Part shown: positions 10,033 to 18,372 of the stretch, piece by piece
Layout of the letters: each line of letters begins with the position of its first letter
How positions within the stretch are numbered: position 1 is the stretch's first letter
Source: Fictibacillus macauensis ZFHKF-1
GTDB taxonomy: Bacteria > Bacillota > Bacilli > Bacillales > Fictibacillaceae
NCBI RefSeq assembly: GCF_000269865.1
Contig: NZ_AKKV01000024.1
Span: 248,001-312,000, forward strand
Length of the DNA: 64,000 bases
Direction of reading: 5' to 3'
Translations under genes and position numbers: made by a program
The notes under the pieces: generated by a model
Told to the model about the DNA's origin: nothing
Database searches by the model: none
The model's input: only the letters and a program-made list of their open reading frames with translations

Positions 10033-10529
10033 TTAAATCTTTGCAAAGAATTCTTCTGCACTCATGCGGTCGTTGCTTATCTTCTCACCTTTGGTCATGA
10101 TCTCCATAAAGTAACTCATGTCCATTGAATCTATGTCATGAAGCTTCCACCCATTTTTGAGCAAATCTGCATACATAGCTTCCAGATTATCTACTGCTTT
10201 TTCGTAGGTGGGATTATCAACTACTTTCCCTCAACCATGTCCACCTGTCCCATTACGCCACCCGTTACACCTTCAAGCACGCTGTTAAGTACGTTTAATA
10301 AATCACTGGCAGATACACCATCGTAAATGCTGTCAAAGCTAACTGCTTCTGAGTCAAACATGCTTGCTACCAATGCCACCATTTCATCAACCACTTCAAG
10401 CTCCGATAATTCGCCTTTTTCGACCTTTTGACCAAATTTCATAGCTGTACGAAATTTACGGCCACTTACAAAATCCTGTGTGTATGTTTTGATTTCTCCC
10501 GCTTCGTTACGCAATTCAATTTTTAACAT
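10033..10529 (-). CDS. Tail assembly chaperone gpGT fusion (product of -1 frameshift)
   Basis: Reading gpG (10529-10221) into the -1 frame at the heptamer GGGAAAG (minus strand, 10230-10224) adds about 64 codons ending at TAA 10035-10033. The extension reads VVDNPTYEKAVDNLEAMY... and ends MSAEEFFAKI, a typical gpT-like helical segment. The slippery site is the same sequence as in phage lambda gpG-T, in the correct phase (G GGA AAG), two codons before the gpG stop. No independent start for the second frame is evident. Fusion product inferred; the signal itself is read directly. Confidence 0.85.
10221..10529 (-). CDS. Tail assembly chaperone (gpG-like)
   Basis: 102 aa, start ATG 10529 behind GGAGG. 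It sits immediately upstream of the tape measure gene and ends MVEGK-stop on the slippery GGGAAAG. Small acidic/helical proteins in this position bind the tape measure protein during tail-tube polymerisation (lambda gpG, TP901-1/SPP1 equivalents). Identity rests on position, size and the frameshift signal more than on sequence. Confidence 0.85.
   Translation of the reverse strand: MLKIELRNEAGEIKTYTQDFVSGRKFRTAMKFGQKVEKGELSELEVVDEMVALVASMFDSEAVSFDSIYDGVSASDLLNVLNSVLEGVTGGVMGQVDMVEGK
10224..10230 (-). promoter_or_regulatory. Programmed -1 ribosomal frameshift heptamer
   Basis: Minus strand GGGAAAG, phased as G GGA AAG and followed by TAG. Allows tandem slippage of both tRNAs and production of gpGT. 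Confidence 0.88.
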
Positions 10530-10550
10530 TTATAATTCCTCCTATAATTT

Positions 10551-10577
10551 AAAAAAGCGACCCTTTGCGGATCGCTT
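10551..10577 (-). terminator. Intrinsic terminator after the 686-aa gene, upstream of gpG
   Basis: Minus-strand stem AAGCGATCC / GGGTCGCTT with a 5-nt loop and six Ts. It closes the unit made of the 83-aa and 686-aa ORFs. Confidence 0.8.
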
Positions 10578-10614
10578 AGCTTGATTTTTTATTTAAGATT
10601 CGAACACCGTTAGT

Positions 10615-12675
10615 TTAAGAAACAGTAAATGTAATTGTGTCACCTGCATAGACGTCAAACCATGTTGTTAGTAGCTCATTTTCGTAAGTGTACTCCATTT
10701 TTACATCACCATTCTTCACTGTGTTAAACTTTTTCATAGGTACTCTGAAAGTGATACCATGAACAGTTTCTTTCCCACGATTTCTAACTGTTACAGTTGT
10801 TACACCATTTTTATCTGTGACATCATACCAAATGTGCTTGTTGATGTACTGGTATCTGTCCTCATATTTACTACGAGTTGACCAGTAAACATTTTGCTTG
10901 TCAAACTCCGCAATTAACCACGTCCAAAATTCTTTTGCGTAAGCACGAGTAGAAGCTATATCACCTTTCTTCCAATCAGAACTATACTTGGAACTGACCG
11001 TCAAACCATCACTTGCTTTTTCACTATACATAAAGTCATGTAAATAAAAGACGTGAGGGAGTTCCATTTCCGCACTGCGCTTGAACGCTTCTGGAAAATA
11101 CGTTGTTTTAAGTGTATTTTTATCGTATTTAAAAAAGCTTATGTCTAATACTGGATCATTCCAACCATGCTTCATCATGTTCCCAACTGGCAATGGGCGT
11201 TTAACACGCATTCGAGAAATAGTCTCGGCAAATGCGTAACCAGGGAAGTATTGCGGTGAACATAAGGTTGCATCTGTTTGGTCTGCGATGGTAACAGTAT
11301 TAGGATGATGAGAGTACCAACCACCTGTTAAAAAGATAAAAGGTTTAGTTAATGCTCCTTTATTTCTTAAGTCGGTAATACTGCCCAGCATGATTTGATT
11401 TTCGTCAAAATAGGTATAAGAAACCTTAACCGTTTTACCAATCTGACTTGCATTGAATTTAATATACCCGTCAATTAGAGATGCTTTATTGTACGTTGTT
11501 TCTTCATTGATTGCGTACTCTGTTGCTCCCGGATTACCACTGTCAATTGATGTGCTTTGCTTAGTAAATGTGATAGTATCATCCTGTGATTTAATACCTG
11601 TTAAACTAGCTTTAAATGGCTTATCAATTTTAACCAACTGGTCACTACCTACTACACAAAGTTCATCAGTAACCGTCATAGAGTCTTCGTTAAAATGATT
11701 GTGAGTATGTGTACCAATGCCAAAACGTTGATTGTCTGTAAATCCTCGCATCCAACCTGCTAACTCTGGTGTAACTTTCTTGGATACAAAACCAAACTCC
11801 ATCGGCTTTCCGTCAAACGCATCAATTATTACTTGTATAGCATCACGATCAGTTGTTCCACAACAGTCAAGACCTAAACCTACGATTCTTCGTCCGTATG
11901 CTGCATCAAGTGCTAATCGTGTATTTTTTTCTTTATCTAAAATTATAGGGAAGAAGTTACCTAGATTAATGTATTTATAAGCAGCTAATGTTGTTGTATT
12001 ACCTCCACCACTACCACCATAACCGATGATCATAAAAGAGCCCGGACGATAAGCCACTGTATTAGCTGTGAGCGCACCTTGTGTAGCCTTAATTGGAAAA
12101 ACTGTCTTTGGATCAGTAGATGTATAGCTGTTTAGATAAGCAGAAGATGGGATACATTCGCTTCTTAAAATGTTACTTGGAAAAGAACTGTCAACTGAAA
12201 AGCTTCCAGTAAGTGCGCTCATGTTTTGTGTTGTTCGTGCTAGTCCATTTAATAAGTCCGTCATATCTGCTGCGTTGGCATCCATGCTTCCGTTTGCCGC
12301 ATATTTTTGTAATTTCAGTCCTGCAATGGAGAACCACATGAAGAATACGCCAGCATCCATAAACTTTTTCGCTGCTGCTTTAACTTGTGCAGGAGTGCAT
12401 TTTGTTGTATATGGCATGATGTGTGCGTGTTGGAAACAGAAGATATCAAATTCGTTTTTCCAAGCATCTGCATTGTCAACAAACGCTTCGTAACCACACA
12501 CTTCCATTGTGATACCAGCTTTAAATTTATCTTCTGGCATAACTAGAGTGTACTCAACTTCGTCTTTTGATGGGCGAACAAACAGTAGGCGATGCTTTCT
12601 TTTTAACTTTTTTGGCGATAAATAGCTTAATTGCTCATGTGCTTTTTTAGCCTTGGCGTAAGAAATAACATCCAA
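10615..12675 (-). CDS. Large virion-associated protein with NodB (polysaccharide deacetylase)-like motifs
   Basis: 686 aa, inserted between major tail protein and tail chaperone. Residues 30-120 look like an alpha/beta (flavodoxin- or GATase-like) domain. Residues 262-330 and 525-547 follow the NodB order: a DDG-like strand (GLGLDCC, D270 with C271 in place of the second Asp), a helix and FGFVSK strand, then THTHNH (H323, H327, the H-T-x-x-H Zn motif), and later FYLHD (H546, D547), like the LHD motif. A beta-rich, Ig-like segment (about 350-425) interrupts the domain. The start is TTG 12675, directly after an in-frame TAA. Possibly trims or modifies wall or capsule polymers; activity is uncertain because of the D-to-C change. 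Confidence 0.6.
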   Translation of the reverse strand: MDVISYAKAKKAHEQLSYLSPKKLKRKHRLLFVRPSKDEVEYTLVMPEDKFKAGITMEVCGYEAFVDNADAWKNEFDIFCFQHAHIMPYTTKCTPAQVKAAAKKFMDAGVFFMWFSIAGLKLQKYAANGSMDANAADMTDLLNGLARTTQNMSALTGSFSVDSSFPSNILRSECIPSSAYLNSYTSTDPKTVFPIKATQGALTANTVAYRPGSFMIIGYGGSGGGNTTTLAAYKYINLGNFFPIILDKEKNTRLALDAAYGRRIVGLGLDCCGTTDRDAIQVIIDAFDGKPMEFGFVSKKVTPELAGWMRGFTDNQRFGIGTHTHNHFNEDSMTVTDELCVVGSDQLVKIDKPFKASLTGIKSQDDTITFTKQSTSIDSGNPGATEYAINEETTYNKASLIDGYIKFNASQIGKTVKVSYTYFDENQIMLGSITDLRNKGALTKPFIFLTGGWYSHHPNTVTIADQTDATLCSPQYFPGYAFAETISRMRVKRPLPVGNMMKHGWNDPVLDISFFKYDKNTLKTTYFPEAFKRSAEMELPHVFYLHDFMYSEKASDGLTVSSKYSSDWKKGDIASTRAYAKEFWTWLIAEFDKQNVYWSTRSKYEDRYQYINKHIWYDVTDKNGVTTVTVRNRGKETVHGITFRVPMKKFNTVKNGDVKMEYTYENELLTTWFDVYAGDTITFTVS

Positions 12676-12927
12676 TTAAATCACCACCCATTTTGCACCA
12701 TCGAACATGTAAGCTGTAGTTGTATCAATTTCAAAAAACGTTGCGCCAACTTTAATATTAGATGTTGGTTTTGTATCGGAAGAGTTGCCGAAGTATTCCA
12801 TATTACTCCCCGTTAGTTTAACATTCATCTCGCCTGTAAATGGCTCATAAGCATTAGTTGCTGGATTGAAAACCTGCGGTATCGGATCGCCGCTCGCATC
12901 TCTTAAAATCTTTTTATCATTAAACAC
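12676..12927 (-). CDS. Small phage structural-type protein
   Basis: 83 aa, GTG start at 12927 behind GAAGGGGG. The C-terminal GATFFEIDTTTAYMFDGAKW pattern is common in small phage proteins associated with tail or neck genes ('type-in-value' strand pairs). Its TAA (12678-12676) is followed at once and in frame by the TTG start of the 686-aa gene, so the two could be one protein under readthrough. Function unknown. Confidence 0.7.
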   Translation of the reverse strand: MFNDKKILRDASGDPIPQVFNPATNAYEPFTGEMNVKLTGSNMEYFGNSSDTKPTSNIKVGATFFEIDTTTAYMFDGAKWVVI

Positions 12928-12952
12928 CGCCTAAACCCCCTTCATTAATTAT

Positions 12953-12980
12953 AAAAAAAGAGAGGTCAAATGACCCCTCT
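12953..12980 (-). terminator. Intrinsic terminator after major tail protein gene
   Basis: Minus-strand stem AGAGGGGTCA / TGACCTCT (one bulged base), then CTTTTTTT. A TATAAT-like hexamer (12953-12948) overlaps the end of the T run, but no good -35 lies 17 nt upstream. Confidence 0.8.
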
Positions 12981-13045
12981 ACGTAGTCCGAGAGCTTTAT
13001 GCTCGTGCAGCTGTGTTAAAAGGTGTGAGAAAAAAGCTCTCTCTT

Positions 13046-13621
13046 TTAGGGTGTGTTACCTGCTTTTGTTGGCATAATCCACTGTTTAAATTTTTCTGGC
13101 GTAAAACCTGGATCAGCTGTAGAACCTTTACCAAACACATACTCATCAGATCCACGAGCAATAAACTCACCAGTAATAGAGTCCGTTTGTAATTCTACAC
13201 CTTTATCTTCCTGTGTTTTCAATTCCCCGCCGTCTTGCGTAAACTTACCCTTGGTAAAGCCCAGATACAATCCGTTACCATCTTTATCTGCCGACTTAAG
13301 GATGAGCGCCACATAAGGTGGACGTGTCTTGGCACCAATTTTAATAATGCCATCCTCCCCTTTTTCTGCACCCATGATGTCTGTATATACCTTAGATGGC
13401 AAGTCTGCCACGCTTAAATCCACTTTAGGATTAGATGTACCTTGAGCCGATACGTGGAAAGGCACGTTTGATGCATAAGTGGTATTCATGGCTGCGCCAA
13501 GACCACTAATCTTTGCATCAATAGCACCACCCTCCATTGCATTGATTTCATGTACTTTCGTTGCGTATCCGTCTTTATCTAAAATACCGATGTATGCTTT
13601 TTCAAAGCCAACTGTTGCCAT
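13046..13621 (-). CDS. Phage major tail protein (phi13 type)
   Basis: 191 aa. MATVGFEKAYIGILDKDG start, and the LSVADLPSKVYTDIMGAEKGEDGI and YVALILKSADKDG blocks, are typical of the phi13-family major tail tube protein of Gram-positive siphophages. Start ATG 13621 follows AAAGGAG. It is flanked on both sides by intrinsic terminators, fitting a highly expressed gene. Confidence 0.93.
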   Translation of the reverse strand: MATVGFEKAYIGILDKDGYATKVHEINAMEGGAIDAKISGLGAAMNTTYASNVPFHVSAQGTSNPKVDLSVADLPSKVYTDIMGAEKGEDGIIKIGAKTRPPYVALILKSADKDGNGLYLGFTKGKFTQDGGELKTQEDKGVELQTDSITGEFIARGSDEYVFGKGSTADPGFTPEKFKQWIMPTKAGNTP

Positions 13622-13662
13622 GTCAAAACTCCTTTCAATTTTGGTGCTTGGGTTTTTTAGTC

Positions 13663-13690
13663 AAAAAAAATAACACCCAATAGGTGCTAT
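13663..13690 (-). terminator. Intrinsic terminator upstream of major tail protein gene
   Basis: Minus-strand stem ATAGCACC / GGTGTTAT (one G-U) followed by eight Ts. The stop codon of the upstream tail gene (13687-13689) lies inside the stem. Confidence 0.8.
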
Positions 13691-14067
13691 GCGAAGTTAA
13701 GTTTTTGCGATGTCGTGTATCGTTTGTAAATGCGTAAAATGTTGTTGAAATCTTTGTCACGATCTACACCAGATAAATTGCAGGCCCAGCCGTTATGATT
13801 CATGATTTTATCAATTTCATAGTAATATTTATTGGCATCCTTATAGCTGCGAATCCAAATATCCACTTGGACAGTTATCGACATGCTATTTGCCAGATTG
13901 GATGCAAATCCATTTTGATACGAGTTGATTTCATTCACCCGCACAATCGGTAAAGCAGTGAGCTTTTGATAATCTTCGTCCACATCCACCAAATGAATAT
14001 TTACGCCTTTGAACAAATCAGAAGCGGACAAAATATCATAAACCATGTTAATGGGAATTTTTATCAT
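13687..14067 (-). CDS. Phage tail completion/terminator-like protein (DUF806 type)
   Basis: 126 aa between the gp10-like protein and the major tail protein, the usual place for tail-terminator/DUF806 proteins. Features: PINMVYDILSA, LPIVRVNEI and the mid-protein VQVDIWIRSYKDANKYYYEID, resembling DUF806. Its start overlaps the preceding stop by 4 nt (ATGA). Confidence 0.8.
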   Translation of the reverse strand: MIKIPINMVYDILSASDLFKGVNIHLVDVDEDYQKLTALPIVRVNEINSYQNGFASNLANSMSITVQVDIWIRSYKDANKYYYEIDKIMNHNGWACNLSGVDRDKDFNNILRIYKRYTTSQKLNFA

Positions 14068-14429
14068 AGTCCTAAGCCCCTTCTGATTTCTTCCTCAAGC
14101 ATCGAGATAATGTCTTGTTGCATGCTTTCTGCTGTGCGCTGTACAAAGTTTTGCGGACGTTGCTTAATTGTACCTAATTCCGCAAAATGTACCCTCCAAG
14201 ACACTTCTTTGTCATAACCGACTTGGATTTCACCATCTTTCGGTGTGCCAACTACAATATGTTCTCTTAAATGGGCATCATTGTAACGACCTAGTGGTGT
14301 GTTTACACTTAATTGATCCGCTACTTTTTGAGCCACTGTTTTCATAGCCTTTGTTTCCACATTTCTATTTGCACGAGCAAGCCGTTGGAGCTCCGATGTC
14401 ACACTGTTTGTATCAACATCTAATCCCAT
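14064..14429 (-). CDS. HK97 gp10-type head-tail protein
   Basis: 121 aa. N-terminal helix (LQRLARANRNVETKAMK), then the family block around WRVHFAELGTIKQRPQNFVQRT, which matches the HK97 gp10 family (FVEFGTxxxxAxPFMRPA). Likely tail-to-head joining or tail terminator function. Tightly packed with neighbours. Confidence 0.88.
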   Translation of the reverse strand: MGLDVDTNSVTSELQRLARANRNVETKAMKTVAQKVADQLSVNTPLGRYNDAHLREHIVVGTPKDGEIQVGYDKEVSWRVHFAELGTIKQRPQNFVQRTAESMQQDIISMLEEEIRRGLGL

Positions 14430-14431
14430 AC

Positions 14432-14752
14432 TTACGACACCTTCTTTACAATGACGGCCGTAATATCTTTTTTTACATGATCGGGATTAACTTGGATGAT
14501 TTCATACGGTTGCCCTCTCCATTCGACTTTCCAAGCTGTATCGATCTCTTGTTTTTTGTACCGAATGAAGAAAGTAATCGTATTTTCAAGCACTGTACCA
14601 ATGGTTGCCTGTACTTCTTTTAAATATTGCGTGCGGACACTCGCCCAGCACGCATATTTGTCCACTTTTGTTTCAATTTTGTCGCCATAGTCATCTTTTT
14701 TAGACTCGATACCGTAAAAGGTGATACGCTCATTCATCTTCCCTGGATTCAT
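14432..14752 (-). CDS. Phage head closure / head-tail joining protein
   Basis: 106 aa. NPGKMNERITFYGIESKKDDYGD, then CWASVRTQYLKEV and ITFFIRYKKQEI, are characteristic of the phage head-tail joining family (SPP1 gp16-like, HK97 head-completion). Seals the connector after packaging. Confidence 0.9.
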   Translation of the reverse strand: MNPGKMNERITFYGIESKKDDYGDKIETKVDKYACWASVRTQYLKEVQATIGTVLENTITFFIRYKKQEIDTAWKVEWRGQPYEIIQVNPDHVKKDITAVIVKKVS

Positions 14753-14760
14753 AAGAGCAC

Positions 14761-14952
14761 CTACTTATCATCTTTTTTCGATGGCGCTTGCTTCTTGCTA
14801 TCCTTCTTTACGGCGGCTTTCTCCGCTTCCAAAAAACCCTCTTCTTGCAAAAATTCCACACGTTCTTTTTCGGCGCATTCGTAAGAATCACCCTCTTCAT
14901 GCAAGATATGGGTATTTTTATCAATAAAATCCTTTAAAACCTTGTATTTCAT
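14761..14952 (-). CDS. Small phage protein of the head-tail region
   Basis: 63 aa, start ATG 14952 behind GAGGTGAT. Begins MKYKVLKDFIDKNT and ends in a Lys/Asp-rich tail. Small proteins with a 'YKVLKDFxD' start are common between connector genes of such phages; function unknown. Confidence 0.7.
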   Translation of the reverse strand: MKYKVLKDFIDKNTHILHEEGDSYECAEKERVEFLQEEGFLEAEKAAVKKDSKKQAPSKKDDK

Positions 14953-14959
14953 GGGAAAA

Positions 14960-15229
14960 TCACCTCGATTTCAGTTTTAACAGTAAATTTTGATACATTG
15001 TGTTGAATTTCTCCACATTTACCGTCGAATCACGATTTTCGTAATACATACCAACATGCAGCATAATCAACAAATCGTAACGCTGATCAACAAAACCGCC
15101 TACCGGTTCAGGTACGCCCGAATCCATCAAATCTTTTTTCGCTGACTCGACCAAAAGAGCAAGAATGTCATCATCCTCGCTCCCGTCGATTCGTAAATAT
15201 TTTTTGAGTAAATCCATGTTTAAAGGCAT
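14960..15229 (-). CDS. Phage head-tail connector (gp6-like adaptor)
   Basis: 89 aa from ATG 15229 (GGGGGC lies 7 nt before; a TTG one codon earlier is possible). LLKKYLRIDGSEDDDILALLVESAKKDL is the hallmark of the gp6-like/SPP1 gp15 adaptor that docks on the portal. Follows the capsid gene as expected. Confidence 0.9.
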   Translation of the reverse strand: MPLNMDLLKKYLRIDGSEDDDILALLVESAKKDLMDSGVPEPVGGFVDQRYDLLIMLHVGMYYENRDSTVNVEKFNTMYQNLLLKLKSR

Positions 15230-15247
15230 CAAAATGCCCCCATTCTA

Positions 15248-16399
15248 TTAAACTTTTGGCGCCGCTGCCACTTTAGCAATGCGGAATGCTGATTTCAGCT
15301 TAATTTTGTGGTCAAACCACGCTGTAAGCACAAAAAGCTCCACACCTGTTTTAACATCTTTGTCACGATCTTTAAGCATTTCGATGTCGTAGTTAAAGTG
15401 TGAGTAACGGAAGTCACCGATGATTGGATCAACCGCACCATCTGCAAAAATAACTGGCTTGCCAAGCACACGTTCTGGCGGTGCATCATAAAGCGTTGTG
15501 TTGCTGTTGGAAAGTTTTTCGATGATGTCTGAGTAATCCGCAAAAGACATAAGGATTTTCGCGTTTTCGCGGTAGTCTTCATGCAAGTTTGCAATAGCTG
15601 CCTTAATTGCAAGGTATTTATCTGTTGCTGTGACAGCTTTAATACCTGTTTGCGTAGAGTAGAAGGACATTTCCTCTTCTCCTACTTTTGGCGTTGTTGC
15701 TAACGCCACTTTCTTTTCTTTAGCAGCAAGACCGCTTTCGAGCGCTTGATCCACTACTTCCTCAAGGTTAGAATCCGAACCTTTTAAAATCGTTTCGGAA
15801 ATCGGAACAAATACTTTAAATTTGCGACGACCGAATACAACCGTATCTCCTGTAGCCGACATTTCCTTTGCCGTTTCCAAATCATTGATAAAATCATCAC
15901 TATCCAACTGGAAAGAGATTTTCGGCACTTCAAGGTTTGTTTCATTGGTAAAAGTAGAGATGTCACGCAATGGGTTTTTTACAAATGGTTCATGAAGCAG
16001 CTCGTCCGAAACAGTCTTAGGTAAAAGTTTCTCACCACCAGTGTTGTTGCGGTCACCAAGAATCGCCTTTGCTTCATCGGACATGGAACGTCCTTGCATT
16101 GTTGCGCGAATCATTTCAGCTTTTGCAGCTGTCATTTTCGCTTTTGGATCTTCAATACCACCCAACGTTTGTTGTTTAGCTTGGAATTGAGCTTGTTGCT
16201 CTTTTTCCATTTGATCATGTTGCGCTTTTAGGATGTCGAAGCGTTGTTGCACATCTTCTTTTTGCGCTTTTAATTTTTGTACGTCCGTAATATCTGACGA
16301 TGGATTTGCAACCAGTGCCACAATTTCATTTTCTAGCTTTGCTTTTTGATCTCCAACAGTTTTAAGTGCATTTTTCAATTCAAATAGGCTCATTTTCAT
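15248..16399 (-). CDS. Phage major capsid protein (HK97 fold)
   Basis: 383 aa. Residues 1-100 are a charged coiled-coil delta (scaffold) region rich in Gln/Lys; the mature domain follows (LPKTVSDELLHEPFVKNPLR, DTVVFGRRKFKVFVPISETILKGS, VFADGAVDPIIGDFRY). This is the phage_capsid/HK97 family architecture with an N-terminal segment removed by the ClpP-type protease encoded immediately upstream. Start ATG 16399 overlaps the protease stop by 4 nt. Confidence 0.95.
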   Translation of the reverse strand: MKMSLFELKNALKTVGDQKAKLENEIVALVANPSSDITDVQKLKAQKEDVQQRFDILKAQHDQMEKEQQAQFQAKQQTLGGIEDPKAKMTAAKAEMIRATMQGRSMSDEAKAILGDRNNTGGEKLLPKTVSDELLHEPFVKNPLRDISTFTNETNLEVPKISFQLDSDDFINDLETAKEMSATGDTVVFGRRKFKVFVPISETILKGSDSNLEEVVDQALESGLAAKEKKVALATTPKVGEEEMSFYSTQTGIKAVTATDKYLAIKAAIANLHEDYRENAKILMSFADYSDIIEKLSNSNTTLYDAPPERVLGKPVIFADGAVDPIIGDFRYSHFNYDIEMLKDRDKDVKTGVELFVLTAWFDHKIKLKSAFRIAKVAAAPKV

Positions 16400-17127
16400 T
16401 TGGTTAATCCCCCTAAGATTAAGTTAGTAAGTTGTAAATCTGCTTTTGTTTCTTCTAAAATCTGCTTGCGAAGCTCGCTGTCATCTACAGCTACTGGCTC
16501 TGGTTTTGAAATAAGGCTCTCAGGTGTGTTTTTGTATTGTGCAAAGAACTCTTTATTCACACTTGCAGCTACATCAACAGCACCCTCAACAACGTCACAT
16601 AACCCGTAGTCATAGCACTCTTGAGCTGTTAACCAAGTCTCTGCATCTAGCAAGTTAATAAGTGTGTCACGATCCATCTTGTCGCCCGTCTTAGCTTGAT
16701 AAGCGGCAATCAAACTCTCACGCATCTTGTCCAAGTCATCAGCGACTTTGCGGAAATCTGATGAGTTGCCATAAGCGATAGTCCAAGGATTGTGAATCAT
16801 CATCATGGCGTTTTCGGGCATAAAAATAGTGTCACCCGCCATTGCGATGACACTTGCGATAGATGCAGCCAAACCATCTACATGTATATTTACTTTTGCT
16901 TGGTGCCTTTTCAAAATGCTATAGATTGCATTCCCTTGAAAAACAGAGCCGCCCGGTGAGTTTAAATAAATATTTAATGTCTTAATGTCACCGAGTGATT
17001 TAAGATCATCACTAAAACTCTGTGCAGTCGTGTCCGAGTCATCCCATTTGTAGGAAACAATGTCCCCATAAATTGAAATCTCTCCAACTTGATCCGCTGC
17101 CGCTTTTACTGTCCAAAACTTCTTCAT
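16396..17127 (-). CDS. Phage prohead protease, ClpP-like serine peptidase
   Basis: 243 aa. ClpP fold: LNSPGGSVFQGNAIYSIL, then DGLAASIASVIAMAGD with the nucleophile Ser in AASIAS, and MMIHNPW with the catalytic His. Cleaves the capsid delta domain. Start ATG 17127 behind GGGGGTGAG overlaps the portal stop by 4 nt. Confidence 0.95.
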   Translation of the reverse strand: MKKFWTVKAAADQVGEISIYGDIVSYKWDDSDTTAQSFSDDLKSLGDIKTLNIYLNSPGGSVFQGNAIYSILKRHQAKVNIHVDGLAASIASVIAMAGDTIFMPENAMMMIHNPWTIAYGNSSDFRKVADDLDKMRESLIAAYQAKTGDKMDRDTLINLLDAETWLTAQECYDYGLCDVVEGAVDVAASVNKEFFAQYKNTPESLISKPEPVAVDDSELRKQILEETKADLQLTNLILGGLTK

Positions 17128-18368
17128 TCGTTCTCACCCCCTTTCAGTGCTTGTGTTGGTGCTCCTTTACCTGTTCTTTCTGCCACTGGCGTATCAATTG
17201 GATACAAGTCACCACTAACAAACGGCATGTCTCCACCAGTTACTGGCGGTAGCTCTTCCCATGCCCGAATCTCGTTCGGTGAATAAATACCAGACCGAAC
17301 GCCTTTAAAATACGCTTCGGCTTGCGTGGCCGTATCTGCTCGCAATAAAGCCTTAAGGTTAAATTTGTAGTAATAACCTTGCAAACGTTGCTCTCTTGTG
17401 AGCATTTTTCGGTTAAATTCTTGTTCATACTGAGTGACGATCGGGAGCAAGGTTTCTTTCACAAATTGAAGGCTTTCCGCTCCACTACCAGAACCGCCAC
17501 CTTTTGTGTCACCAAGCATATAAGCTGGTAAATTATAAACACTGGCCACCCTACTACGAGTAATTTGTTCCACTTCAAAAAGTTCTGATTTAATAAAGCT
17601 TCTTTCGTTCAATTCGCTGATTTCAAACCCTTGTTCTTGGAAGATAATGCCCCCATTGTCCGTATAAAAATCGATGAAGTTTTGCACAATTTCTTTTTTC
17701 TTCTCTTCACTCACATTGCCAGTGTACTTTAGGAGGAACGATCGTTTTGCACCGTTCATTTGTTCTGTGCTAAACGTCCGAATCTGCTCATCAAATTCCA
17801 ATGTATTGCGAAGAACATCGATTGGACTAATACCTTTAAAGCCAAAACCATGAATATGTTTGAAATGCAGCATGTCGGTGTTGTAAACGTAATAAACGCC
17901 TTTATCACCCTTAACCTCGTACCATAATTCCATTTTTTCTTCTTCAAACACCGGTGTAACTTTTAACGGGTCAATAATGTGTAGCGACTCCACTTGAAAG
18001 CCGGCACCATAGATTTTAATGGCATACGCATTGCCTGTTGTATTGCGCAAAGCTTCCAGTGTTCGTTTAAAATCGAACGCTGTTTGATTAAGGTTAGGTT
18101 CAAAAGAAAGCAAGTCAGATCCTGGGTTCTGCACTGGCTCAAAGTCTTTATAGAGTTTTAAGGGCAAACTAGCGATTGAATTGGATAACTTGGACACTGC
18201 GGAAAAGATGGTTTCATTTGTAGCCAGTTCCTTTCCCGCTTTGCTGTTCATATTTCGTGATGTCTTAATTTTTTGCGTGCTGTATCCAGATCCAGCATAA
18301 GGATTAGCAGCTGCCGCAAAATACTGCACCTTGGTATAAAAGTTTTTCATACTTTGCCATAGTCCCAA
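17124..18368 (-). CDS. Phage portal protein (HK97 family)
   Basis: 414 aa. SLPLKLYKD, LLSFEPN, FKRTLEALRNTTGNAYA, and the C-terminal LPPVTGGD segment match the HK97-type portal, the 12-subunit DNA channel. A longer frame to 18395 exists, but TTG 18368 is 7 nt after a perfect AGGAGGTGAT and just after the terminase stop, so I prefer it. Confidence 0.92.
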   Translation of the reverse strand: MGLWQSMKNFYTKVQYFAAAANPYAGSGYSTQKIKTSRNMNSKAGKELATNETIFSAVSKLSNSIASLPLKLYKDFEPVQNPGSDLLSFEPNLNQTAFDFKRTLEALRNTTGNAYAIKIYGAGFQVESLHIIDPLKVTPVFEEEKMELWYEVKGDKGVYYVYNTDMLHFKHIHGFGFKGISPIDVLRNTLEFDEQIRTFSTEQMNGAKRSFLLKYTGNVSEEKKKEIVQNFIDFYTDNGGIIFQEQGFEISELNERSFIKSELFEVEQITRSRVASVYNLPAYMLGDTKGGGSGSGAESLQFVKETLLPIVTQYEQEFNRKMLTREQRLQGYYYKFNLKALLRADTATQAEAYFKGVRSGIYSPNEIRAWEELPPVTGGDMPFVSGDLYPIDTPVAERTGKGAPTQALKGGENE

Positions 18369-18372
18369 ATAA

